Assembly: GCA_964019155.1 (NCBI GenBank)
Contig: OZ025244.1
Location: 28,501,495-28,565,494, forward strand
Direction: 5' to 3'
Source: Osedax fenrisi
Taxonomy: Eukaryota > Annelida > Polychaeta > Sabellida > Siboglinidae
Length of the DNA stretch: 64,000 bases
Part shown: positions 38,252 through 52,741 of the stretch, in pieces
Layout: each line of letters opens with the position of its first letter
How positions within the stretch are numbered: position 1 is the stretch's first letter
Notes under the pieces: generated by a model
Told to the model about the DNA's origin: nothing
The model's database searches: none
The model's input: only the letters and a program-made list of their open reading frames with translations
Position numbers and translations under genes: made by a program

Positions 38252-41200
38252 AACTACTACTACTACTACAACTACTACTACTACTACCATCACAACACAG
38301 TGCTGTTGATATTCTATCGACTGAGAGTTTCTCACTAAAACACACCACCGACTGGAAACAGAAGTTCCGTGCCTCTCCTTTCAGTCACAAACTAATGAGC
38401 AAGCTTATTAGAATCAATGGCAATCTGTGTATCAAAATAGCTGAGCTTAAGGAGTTAGTATCATTGCACACATATATACACACACATACATACACACACA
38501 CATACAATTAATTCTTATTATTATTATTATTATTCTATTTTATTTTTATTATGGGTGTCCCCATATCACTTCAGAACAATTTATCTAAAATTGGATTTTT
38601 GTGATTAAATAAATTATTCTACTACAACACACAGTTGTATTACTACATACATACATACACACTACATACATACACATACATATACTAAATATATATATAT
38701 ATATATATATTATATAATATTTTCATTCATATATGTACAGGCTAAATACTTATTAATATAATTTATTCGAAAATAAAGATCACAAATATATATATGGAAT
38801 GGTAATCTATATGTATATAGGCTGTTCAATAATAATAGGTTGCTGTTACTAAAATAATCATAATATGCAATAAATACATGCGTTAACTTGGCATTGAATG
38901 TGTTATAGATCTCCTAACACACCTAACATACTTAAACACTATTCTATACAATTAAACACTTTTCTATACTTTATATGATTCAGATCTATCTCTGTTTATT
39001 TACTAAGTATCCATACCGTTCAATAGTAATCAGTAATACAACTTCTCATTACATTCTCATATCGCTTATACTCATCTATATTGTGTAGTTAAATAATGAT
39101 AATTAATGTGTTAATGATGTGTTGCGATAGTGTATATATGTGTATATAATATACTAATAATATAACGTTACCTTTTGTAGTCTTATGCGACATATTCTAA
39201 TCATAATGTAATAATCTAACGTAAAACTTAACAATAAATATAAATATATATATCTCTACACATATGTGTGTATCTATACAGTGTCATCAATGAAAATACT
39301 GAACAGTTGGATCAATTCTTCCGTTGGCTTCATGCAGGTAAGGAAACATATAATGATTCACTTCTGCAATGAATCATCATTAGTCATATCATCCTCTGAA
39401 TATATATATATTATATATATATTATATGTAATTAAGTTGCTTAGTTAACTTTAAATAAGTGTATATCCACTTATTCATATATTTATATTCAAATATATCA
39501 ATTTGAGTATATTTTGATAAATATGTAAACCATGAAATATTCTTATTGTTTAAGAGTTCGTTATCATATTGATAATGTTATGAATAATAGAGCATTATTG
39601 CTATTTTCGGATTTGTTCATAAAAACATAATGAAACTAAATTGCCATAGCTACGATAGCTTGTAGTTATGTAGTGGTATCGTAGGTGACAATGTATTCTG
39701 AAATAATGGTGTATACAGATGAGATATTTTAAACATTTCACACACTTTCCTATACTAATTACCACCCTACTTTTCACATTATGAAGTTATTAAAAGATTA
39801 TCTAAAGAAGGTGAAGACACTGATGATGAAACAGAGGTTATTAATTGTTACCCTATTCTCTCCTATTCCTAATTCATGTATTTAATGAGAAGAATATACA
39901 CTGTATCCTATATTCTATATTATACAGTGATAATTATGTTTTACTTTATTCTCTCCTATTCCTTTTTCACTTATTTTATACATGTATGCATAGACATCAT
40001 AATTGGGTAGACTGCTATTTGTATAAATCTGCAATATAAATTATTTCACCATTTGAACAATCTGCATACATTGAGAATTCATTACATTAAATATATTTAT
40101 TCAAATATAATTCAGTGATATTTTTCATAATTTATCAATTGATAAGAAAAATATTTAAATAGTAGTTGTAAATAATTCTGATTATAATATACATTTAATT
40201 GGAATTTTAATATAAATTTTTAAAGTGGAATATATATATATATATATGTAATAGGGTGTTCACACCAATTCCGTTTTCCTTACGTTCTGTGAAATCCGTA
40301 CAGAAAATGAATCATTTACAGAACATTTTCTGTAATGAGTCATATTCCTATGTTTCTGTAATCGTTTTCTTTACAGAACGTGAAATACGAATAATCCTAT
40401 TTTTCTGTACAGAAAAATAATTCACTTATCTGAATGAACCTTTTTATTAATAATAGGTGGCGTTATATGATTTCATAGATGTAAATATAATATTTATGGA
40501 ATTATAAATTTGAATTATAAAAATTAATATTTGGATTAACAATATATTTATTGATATAATTAGATATTTTTTACTAATTTTAATAATTATATAATATCTA
40601 GATAATAAAATAATATAAATATTATCGAATAATTCATCATTGTAACTATTATTAACTAATATATATAATTATATTTATAAATTTATAATTTTATAAAAAA
40701 AATTATAAATTTAGACAATATGTAATTCTATTAACTTATTATTTAATAGTATTATATGATGATGATGATGATGATATTGAGTTTATTAGCACTAAAATAG
40801 GGTCATGTAGACCCCTTCGCTCGTGCGGGAAGAAAATAATAATAAAATAATAGTAATACGATAATATTTTTGATAATAATATACATTCAATATACAACGG
40901 AAAAACAATAATAAACAATATAAAGGACTATTATATACTACAGTCTGCATTGATATGGTGTAGTTGTATATACTACAGACTGCATTGATATAGTATAGTG
41001 TTATATAATAATAAGATAATAATAATACAATAACAATTTAATAATGATATAAATTTAATATAACACGGATACAAATAATACGTTGGATGATTTAATGATT
41101 ATGGGTAGAGAGAAAAGAAGAAGTAAGATTTATGAATCTTTTGTGGGATCTAATAGAACGAATGGTAGGAGGGAGGGAATTCCATAGGGTTGGACCGGAA

Positions 41201-44200
41201 TTTTTAAAAGCTCTAGAATTTAGGGACGTTTTACTAGAGTTCTGGGAGATAAGTAGAGGAGCATTTTGGTAACGAAGAGAAGATAATATAGTACGTTTTT
41301 TAATTAGATCAGAGATATAGCTAGGGGTAAAAGAATATATTGATTTATGGATTATAGATAGTATACGTAATTTACACCTGAGGGAGAAGGGTAGCCACAT
41401 ACGAGATGATTGATGAGATGTTGTAGTAGAGTGATCCAGTCGAGTTAAACAGTAAGTAGTACGTATTGAGGAACGGATAATCCGATTAAGTGGAGCAGTA
41501 GCTTTAGCAGGAAGTAAATTCAGTAGGGAAGAACAGTAGTCAATACGTGAAAGTACAAGAGCATTAATTAGAGTTTTAGTAAGGTTTCTGGAAAGTGATG
41601 TCCGTATTTTTTTAATTCTGAAGAGATGAAAGTTGGATGATTTTGTAATGGATGATATGTGATTCTTAAATGATAATTTGTCATCAAATACTAATCCTAG
41701 GTTTTTGGAGGAATGAGAAGGAGAAATAATCATGTTATTTAGAGTAAAGTTTGGAAAGGAAGTTTCAGAAGTAGATATGTTAAGTACAGTAGTCTTAGAG
41801 GAATTAATTAGTAGTTTATTGGAGAGGAGCCATAATCTTATGGAGTTAGCACACTCGATTAATTCAGAGTTAATGGTATTATGAGAATTTATAGGGAAAA
41901 AGGTAAACAGTTGGATATCATCAGCAAAAATATGGTAGTGGATATTTGGAAATTTCTTAATTAGATCAGCAATAGGGCGGATATAAATAGAAAAGAGGGA
42001 TGGACCTAGAACAGATCCTTGGGGAATACCGTGGTTAAGAGGAGAAAGAGGCGAGTAAGATTTGTCAATCATAATAGAGATATTCCTGTTAGTGAGATAT
42101 GAAGTAAACCATTTTAATGCTAAGCCAGATATACCCATTAAAGTAAGTCGCGAGATTAATATGTTATGGTCCAGGGTATCAAAAGCAGATGATAGATCAA
42201 GTAGGATTAGCTGGCAACATGTGTTGCTATTTAAGGTAGATAATATAGTGTCAGTAATACGGAGGAGAGCTGTTTCGGTTGAATGACCCTTACGAAAAGC
42301 GCTTTGAAACGGGTCGAAAAGATTATTTTTACTTACATGGGCTATGAGTTGTTTGGAAACAATTCTTTCTAATATTTTACTTAATAAGGGTAGGTGGGAG
42401 ATCGGGCGATAATTGCTAAATGAGTTTGGGTCTAAGTTTTGTTTTTTTAGAATTGGGGATATTATGGCAGTCTTGAGACAGGGTGAAACTTGGCCAGAGT
42501 TTAGTGAGTTCGCAACAATATCCAAGAAAATAGGAGAAAATAAGGGTGAAAGTTTGTGATATAATGATAAAGGTAGGGGATCAGTGGGGGAGGTACAGTG
42601 AGATTTCATATATAAATTATTTTACTTATTTTATTATTAATATAATATCTATATAATAAAATAATATTAATATTATCGAATAAGTCATTAGATTAACCGG
42701 TATTAACTATTATTAATATTATTAACTATTTTATATGTATATATTTATATTTTCTAATTTTTTTTTTTTCATTTTCTTTACGGATTTCACGTAATGATAA
42801 AACGGAATTGATGTGTACGCCCTATAATACATACTTGCACTTACAACTAATGTCTGCACCACTAGTGGTTGACAAAAAACATTAAAGTCATTAAATGAAA
42901 ATTATTATTTTTAAATATTTAAAAATAAATATCCTTTAACTTCACTTTTTACTAGGTTTGGTACAATAATTTTATAATATTATACGATAGGTGTACTTAT
43001 TTATATAATGTTAATAATTTAATTTATTTTGATAGATTTATCATAATTATAAAACCAATTGCAAGTCATTATAGTAATGTAGGTGAATGTGAATTTTTAT
43101 TGAAAATATGATGTACAAGTGTAAAAAATAGTGTATTATAACCCTGGATAATTGTCATTCGAATTGGTGAACAAACTTTATCTCCAATAGCAGTCTACCT
43201 AATTCTAATGTCTATGATTATATGAGCAGACTATACAGAGTTAATTAAGTTTTACCCTATTCTCTCCTATACCTATGTCACTTACTATAGATACAATACA
43301 ATCATAATATTGTTTATCTCCATAGCTTACCAGTCTCATCACTCCAGAACTCTTGGAATTTATTCATCTCAATTTCGATGGGGTTTGTATTTGTAAAGTA
43401 AATATGTCATTATTATAATTTTATCGTATATATATATATATAATTATAAATATATTTTTTTAATTTAAAATAATATTTTATATATTCTAATTTTGAAAAA
43501 ATAAACAATTATAATATATATTATATAAATCATTTAAATAAAGTATCCAATTATTTTATTTTTTATAATTTTGTCATTCAAAACAGCCTTATAAACCTTA
43601 ATAAAAAAGTTATTATAGGTAATACGTAATATTATAATTTACTCTTTATTCCAGAACTTTTAATTTCACATATTATATAGATAATTTATTAATTTTTTTT
43701 TTCATATTTTAAACTCTTAAAGAAATTTCTTTGTATAGATGCATCAAATGTGTGATCTTGTATATTTTCCTTATATTTCCGAGTGCACATACGAGATATA
43801 TACATAGCTATGTTTGATATGTGTAAAGTTTAACTACAATGTGTGTGTGTGTGACATTATATACTTTATTACAGAACAATAATCCCGATGAAAACAAGTT
43901 CAAACTGGAAAAAGTATCGCAGGTTTATGATAATTATATCACGAGTTATGCATATGTTATGTAAAGTTATATAAAGTTATGTAATATGCCAAACTTATAA
44001 GTTATGTAATGTGCCATCGAGTTATATTATATATGTAATTAATTAAAAATTGATAATACATTAAAAAAATATCTTAATTATTATTTAATGATTTTATGAC
44101 CTATATAATATACATAAGAAAAAAAACTTTAATTATTCACAACGATGCAGTATTTCCGAGATAAACCATTGACGATGCAAAGAATGAAAGGGGAATCCAT

Positions 44201-47200
44201 TTTGAAGCATCTTGTCAAACAAAAGAAGGGTTTGTAACAGTAACCCCTATTCATGTAACCCTTCAATGAAAGTGGTTTGTTACTGTAACCCCCATTCAGT
44301 GAAAGTGGTTTGTTACTGTAACCCCCATTCAGTGAAAGGGGTTTGTTACTGTAACCCCCATTCATGTAACCCCCCCCCCCCACAATGAAAGTGTCGACTT
44401 GTCAGTAGTTAGAGTAATATATGATTGTTTAGTGGTGTTGTTTAGGTTGTGTAATAGCATATACTGTACAATAGGGTAGCCCGTTTTGGTAACTTTTTAA
44501 GTTCCCTTCATATAAAAGTGCCAGCTATCTTGAATTAACTCCTCTTAATCATTCTAGATATAATAAAAAAAATAATTGAAAACAGACAACAATTACGAAA
44601 GCTAAATAATATATAAAAGATAAGAATTTACATTGAAAATTACGAAAAAAAATTAAATTACAGATATATGAAAGAAAAAATTGTTTACAATTAAAAATTG
44701 CATTTTAGCATATGTAGTATATAAAAACATACTTAAAAAATACTTTGAAAAACATTTTTTTTAAATAATTAAATCGAACTAGGAAATTTTAATTTATTTT
44801 AATTTTTTTCTAAATCAAAAAAAAAATTATCAATTGAATAATAATAAAAAAATGTTATATTAGATATGTCTATCATTATTATATGAATATAAAATTATAA
44901 GTATTAATATAAAAATAGCATATACTTATATATATTCAAAAAATTACTTTTATTGAGCATTTTAACAACAAATTAATTTTGTAGTAAACTAGTCATAAAA
45001 AAATGTCTTATTTATACCTCATATATATCTATTATAAGTTCATAAAAAAATGTGATGCTTTATTAGAATAATTGATCAACAAAATAATTAAATAAATTAT
45101 ATTAATTAAAAAAATTAAAATTAATTTTTACGTAATTTTGTACTTTATTAATATTATAATACACGTACATGTTAAATATTTTATTTTTATGACAACGCAC
45201 CCTTACATAAATACATAAAATATATAAGTAAAATATAAATTTACATTGAATCATAAATGCAAATATTTCTTCATTAAAGTGCACTTAGCTTTACCAATAT
45301 TAAATATTTTATGATGAAACTTCACAAATATAACAATTATGACCTACTGTGAGCGAGCTAGCAACATTTTTAAAAACGGGCTACCCTAATGTACAGTGTA
45401 CATGATAGGCTATACATGATATGCTATACATGATAGGCTATGTAGTAGTTAATCAATGAATATCTATTCGTTGTTAGTAATATAATATAACTAGTAATTA
45501 TTCAACTTAATGACCTCAATGTCACCCTGATATACCAGTGGCTCTACACTATATCAATAAATGTTGCACATTACACTACATGCCTATAACTAAGCTACAC
45601 CCATAACTAAGCTCCACCCATAACTAAGCTCCACCCATAACTAAGCTCCACCCATAACTAAACTCCGCCTACAACTAAGCTCCACCCATAACTAAGCCCC
45701 GCCCACATAGGAGACACATGGCATCCCCTTTTATATTATGACCAAAATGTGAATACATTATCGCTAAAACAAATAATTGTAAAGTTCACGTCATGTATCG
45801 GAGAGCTTATGGACGATGTATCGGTTAGTTAAACTCTATTAGAACCCTATTAATACCCTCTTTAATACTCCATTTATACCCCCTTTAGGACCCCCTTCAG
45901 GACTCCATTTATACCCCCTATATTACCCCATTAGGTCCCCATTAGTAACCCATTAATACTCCATTAGTAGCACATTATAACCCCATTATCACCCCTTTAT
46001 TACCCCTCATAGTACCCTATTAGGACCCTATTATGCCCCATTAGAAACCTGCTATAAATGATCATATATCAATTTGAATCACATGACATGAACATGAATA
46101 AGTGCAGCCAACTTTTGTACGCATTTTTTGCGAAGTTTTACAATGTATTTGAATCTCTATTTGTAGTATACATCTATATTCTAGATTTGTGGTTTGTAGA
46201 TTTGATATGTGTGATCCATATGATTTAACAAGTCGAAAGTGTATGATAAGCTATCATTGATAGCATTTGATGAACTAGAATATATAGTATAAAACAAAAT
46301 ATATATTTTGATAAAAATATCAAATGTATACATTAATGGTACATTTGAAAATACAGATTATTTAAATTTTAATATTTGTTATATAATTATATAATTATAA
46401 TATAATTTATATAAATATATAAACATAATGATGATCACACTATTTCATTGTATACTAACTAATTAATAAATATGATTGTCTACAAACTTATGCAATAAGT
46501 GACATATTCTCACTATAACATACATGTTCATTGACATTTTATGTAATTTCCAATATATTTCACCTTGTATGAATAGTATATTATCAAATATTTGGAGAAA
46601 TAGATTGCATATATTCGACCTAATAATAGATCTAGTATATCATATTGTCATTACATTATATCAAAGATTTTCCGAAGGAAAGATATATCACCCTAATGAA
46701 TTTGTTAAATTAATGAAAAATTGTGCCACCTGTACTGATAACTTTATTTTAATTCTATTTTTAGTTTATTATACATTAATTCTATTTTTAGTTTTTATAC
46801 ATGTCAATTTGAAAATATATTACTATTATAAATGAAAAATTATGTACATTTTTGAATACTATACATATTTAACTTAAAGTGTTTATTTTAATAATATAAC
46901 ATTATTTTATAATTAAATCCATTTTTCATTAAATATAGATCCATATTCGATAAATCAATAGATCTATTTTCAATGTCAAATTATACATATTATGTAACAT
47001 TTTAGAATACTAGAGTATTATGTAATAATACTTTCACAATTCGCCATTGAAATCATTTAAAACGACAGTATATATTTCAAACTATTCGGCATTACAATTT
47101 GTTTCACGTAAATAGATAAAAGTGATATATATTTGCAAGAATCATTAATTATAATTAATAATGTAGAAATGTATCAATATACATATCAATATACAATATA

Positions 47201-50200
47201 TAACAAATAAATAACTAATAAACTTCAAATAAAGAAGTAATTGTAGTCTATTATTCAGTGCATTATGTCATCTTGTACATTATCCACAATACCATGTATC
47301 GTAAACAATAGGTATTAGTTTATTTTTATTTAAAGTTTAAATTATAAAAATCAATGAAATTATCGTTAAATTATACAATTATTATAATATACGAATATTA
47401 ATTTAAAATAATGTAATGTTAATATGTAAATATTTGATAAGTAAAAGTAACTAAATCAATACTTTTAGATAGTTTTCGTGTATACTTTTATTATATTATT
47501 TAAAATTATATTGAATATATAAATTATAAAATAAAATTATTTTCTAACAAATTAAAATTTATATTTACTAAAGTGTAATATTTATATTCTCCTCAAGTTG
47601 ATTACATAACTTCACGTACACGTACACACACACACAGCTTACGGCCGCAAGTAGGACAAAGTGCAAGTCCATCGTAGTGGATAATCCTCACCACCTGGAC
47701 GCTCAGTTGTCCCACGACCTTCACATCTCTCAGTTAACCATCTACCTCAGTGGTTCCCAACCTATGGGTCATTTTTGTTGGGTCATGATCCAATTTATAA
47801 AAATATTTATTTATATATATTATAGTTTATATTCTTTTATAACTAGAATAATAATAAAAAGAATAAATTTGTCATTGGGTCATGGTATATTTTTAAATTA
47901 AGACATCAAAAAAAGGTTGGAAACCACTGATCCACCTAGTAACCTAATACCAGTAATAGTACAATGTATTTAATTATGTATAGAATCTTTAGTTATACTT
48001 AGGTACGTGGATACATTTGTTATTGTATATTATTTATTCGTTTGTAGATTTACGTGATTTATTTATAAATTCCGATATCTCCTTTTATTTTAATAATATA
48101 TTATTATTCGCCTATTATTTTAGATTTAATATATCGTAATATTACAAAAAATAGTATTTACTATTTTAATTAAAAAATATATTAAATATTTAATCGGAAA
48201 GTTTCCTAGTAGACCCATGTTTACCCATCCAGTACGTTAAAGCAGGCACACCCGCCTTAATGTTTAAGCGATTTCATTATAGAAATATTCTCAAATGTTC
48301 ACGCAGAATTTCATTTGACGGCATTTCTATCTACAACTTCTTCCTGTACGGAGAACTTCCGGCTAGACGTGTGTACGTTATCAGGACCCGATTTGATAGG
48401 TTAGGCTTATACATACTATAGTATTGTATACATACTACATACTATAGTATTGTTATTGATTCGTAAAAATTAATTTTATTATTTTCAACTGATTTATATT
48501 TTTTTTGTATTTTGTTATTTTTATATTTTTTTTACACTATGTTTAACGTTATTTATATGTCTAAATAAACATTTATTCATATAGTATATATCACACTCGG
48601 TATATATTAGCTTAGGCTATACATGATATGCTATACATGATATAATATACATGATATACTATATATTATATGCTATACATGATATGCTATTTGTGGCTAG
48701 TAATGTAATTAGGACCTTCTTTCACAAGTTATACAATGTCATCACTATAGTATATATCACAAATCCCACATTAGTATTAACACAGTTCTGCTTACAACTA
48801 GTTCTTTCTAAAAGAAGATATACCCATTCTCGAATTGAATATTTATAATAAAAATATTTAAATTAATTTCTTAAAATCTAACAACATTACTATGCAATAA
48901 ATAATATCTAACTGCATCGTTTTGTATTGTTCTAAACATTTAACATCAAATTTCTAACATCAATTACAATATTTAAAAAACTATTATAACATAAATAATA
49001 TACATGTAATTAAATAATATATTTAAATAAAAAATGTATATATATAAAGATTATTGAATATTAAAATAGGTCAATTGATATTTATAATTAGTCAACTATT
49101 ATAATTAGCTATATGTAATTCACTCTATTGAATTTATGTATACTAAGTTTAATTATACACAATTCTCACTATTATATATATGCCAATTTAGTACTATTTT
49201 CATAAAATATATACATTGCACTCGGGAATGAGGAATTGTGCCGATAAATCGAGAGTGCCGGTATATCGATCTAGCAGAAAATATAGAATATATGAATAAG
49301 AAAATTAAATATTATGTTTATTATTATAATGGTATAAAATAGGTATAAAATATTATTATTATGGTAAGAAATGAATGCAAAATAAAATTAAAATAAACTA
49401 CTTTGAATTATTTACAAAAGGTAAAGTAGTTTGCTTTTTATTATTAATACATAATATATCCAAACGTTTAGATAATAAATTTAATAAATGTATATCATTT
49501 GAATCTTTGGAGTGACATTCAAAGTATGCCGTTAGTGATTCAAACCCCTGTATTGCTTTCTCTGATGCTGGTGGTGGTGGATTACCAAATAGCATTTTAT
49601 TTCATAATAATACATATACATAATAATACACATGCACTTATACATCCTAGAGGACTCCTAGGCTAGGAGTACTAGTACATGAGCTCATGAGTCATGTGTA
49701 TATACTATGCGAGTGAATTGCAATATAATAACAACAATTACTCGCAATTAAGAATCATAGTAAGAAATTGTGGCAAATATGTACATATATTACATCGATT
49801 ACAATTCGACTTTTGTGCCGGTATATCGAACATTATTAACATTGAATAGATAGGAAAGAAATCAGTGATTCAGAGATGTGCCGGTACAACGCGATTGCCG
49901 GTTCATCGAGAGCGCACTGTATATATATAAATATATTTTAATATAATATTGCTAAAGTCACCTTTATATTAGCATGACATTGTATATATACCTATAGCTA
50001 TATATAGCTAAATTCTCGGCGTGAAATTGTGCACAGTCGATTACAATAGTGCTAAATATCCTGCCACATGCCACCTGCCACCTTAACCTACACACCCATG
50101 TACTGTTTAGAATTACTATTATTGTTATCTTCTGCATATTTTACGTTTAATTATAAGAAATATATATATATATATATATATGCTTAAAATATGATAAATA

Positions 50201-52698
50201 TAAGTTATTAATGTTCTTTATTATATATATATATATATATATATATGAGATATGAAATCATATTTTTTTTTTTTTTTTTTTTATTTTTTTTATTTGGTGG
50301 AGTCCTTTCATCCCATCCAGGAACTTAGATGAAGTTTTCACTTATAACCATATATGGCTCTAATGTCCCTTCGAAGCCGCTCTCATGTTAAGGCATCCAT
50401 GGTTTTAACGAGAGCCGATCATTTATTTATACACAATTATATAAGATCACTTCTAAATAATATTTTAAGACCCATTTTATAAAATTAATTAATGGTCCGG
50501 ACGAGGCTCGAACCCGTGTCCTACTGCTTGTGTGTCTGACGCCTTAGCCACTGAGCCACACAGGCAGTTGTATATACCTTATTTACCCTACCAATATGCT
50601 AACCTATATAACAAACCTCTATGATAGTTATCCCGTTATGACAGCATCAGTCTCCTACATTATTATGTAATAAATACAATAATCAATATCACCACCTTTT
50701 AGAGAAGAAGAAATAATCTGTCTAAGAGTGGACAACATTCCTATTAGTAATGAAGAATACTGGTTAGCATGTAATACATACCTGTATCCTGTCTACATCC
50801 TCCTCCTCCTCCTCCTCCTGCTCCTCATCCTCCTTCTCCTCCTCCTCCTCCTCCTCCTCATTCATCTCATTATTAACATTATATATCATTTTAATTTTTA
50901 ATAATTTTATATAATTAGTAAAAATGATAATGTTCGAACATTTTATATATTTTCTGTTTATTTAAACATTTAAATATTAGAGCTAAGGGGAGGGCCAGAA
51001 CTATATATATATCGTGCATTTAGATAGACAGGAATACATATTTCCATTAGAAATAGGATAAACTATCCATTGAATTCAGCATATTTCTTTTTTTACATAT
51101 AATTTTTATATATTAGATATATATTGCTATAAAATCACAGAGATATTTCTTATCTATAATATAATTCACATGTAATAAATATAATAAACAGAATCTTTTT
51201 AGTTTATTTTTTCCGTTATCTTCATAGAAATACGATTTTAACAATTATATTTATGAAACTATTGAATTATTTAATATTATGTTATATACATTTTATAATT
51301 ATATATGTCAAAAAAGTAATAGAATAGCTATAATTGTATCTGAGATTAACTATTGAATGTATTTAGATAGAATACAATAATGAATAACAGTTAAACTCAT
51401 CTAAAGTTTTAATTAAAATCAATATTGTATTAACATAAAATAAGTAATAATTTATATTATAAAATTTTTGTTTTATTTCATCGTTATAAAATATTTTACA
51501 ATATATATATGCATTCCAATAACAAAATGTATGACATTAGTAATAGTAGTAATAGTAGTTATTTTCGGTTTATACTTTTTTTACAGATACAAACATATTA
51601 TAAATTAATATTATGTAATACAAATTACGTTTATTTGTATCTGATTTAAACCCTCCCCTCGAGAAGATATGCCAATCATCGCTAATTTACATGTTAATAG
51701 ATAGGCGATCATTTCTACTACTATAAACTATTTTGGGAAAAATAATCAGAATATTGCCATTTTCTTATATTTAAAGACAATATATAAAGTTTTAGTTAAA
51801 TAATGTTTTACACGTATAGAGTTAATAGTTAATAACATTAGTTATTATTACAGGCACTTCATATTTGAAATTTAATATTTATTAATACACATTTATTAGA
51901 AAAGTGCCATTTGCGTATCTCTCTTTTACATGTACTGCATGCGTGAATTGCATATGCACTTTTGCTTACATCGATATTCTCACAATGTAATATCTATATT
52001 GGAGGTTTAGTCTTTAACCTTGAGTTCATTCACTCTTACTTCCTTATATACTTTTCATTTATTTTTATAACAACTTAAATTTATAAATTTAAGTTGTTAT
52101 AAATAAGAAGAAATGAAAAGTATATAATTAAGTATAAATACTTTTTAATACAATAAATATAGATACAATAATATGTATAAGTATATATATATATATATAT
52201 ATTAAAAATTGAATTGAAAATAGTTGATTGAATTTAGAAAGTAAATACAATGTTATATACACATTAAATAACTGGTAACTGCTAATTGTTCACAGTACAA
52301 AGGAGCATAGATTTGTGAAAGTGGTACGCTACAACAACGACTACATTCTACTGTTGCTGACACCATCACCATCACCATCTCAGTCAACATCACCGTCAAC
52401 ATCTCAGTCACCCTCACAGTCACCCGTCAACACAGAGCCCCCAGTCGTAGTGTTACGGATGGCTATCAACGTACTGAAGAACCATCGCTGGGTTCCCATG
52501 TCTGAAGCTCAACACATGTTAGACCTCTATCTTGACCACTGTTACACCTCTATCTTGACCTCTGTTATACCTCTATCTTGACCTCTGTTATACCTCTATC
52601 TTGACCTCTGTTATACCTCATTAATAATAATATTTCTAAAATATTAATGAAAAATATCTGAATTATCTGTATTTTTTTAGTTAATTTAAATTCTAATT

Positions 52699-52741
<43 letters not shown>

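Noticed and set aside
37194..38348. Open frames of 384 (poly-Ser) and 369 (poly-Val/Ala) codons on the minus strand
   Set aside because: Both are readings of the CTA/CTG trinucleotide array inside ANAPC4 intron 11; no stop can occur in such a repeat.
50494..50567. tRNA gene on the minus strand
   Set aside because: T-arm and D-arm look right but the acceptor stem does not pair and a SINE body with poly(A) follows.
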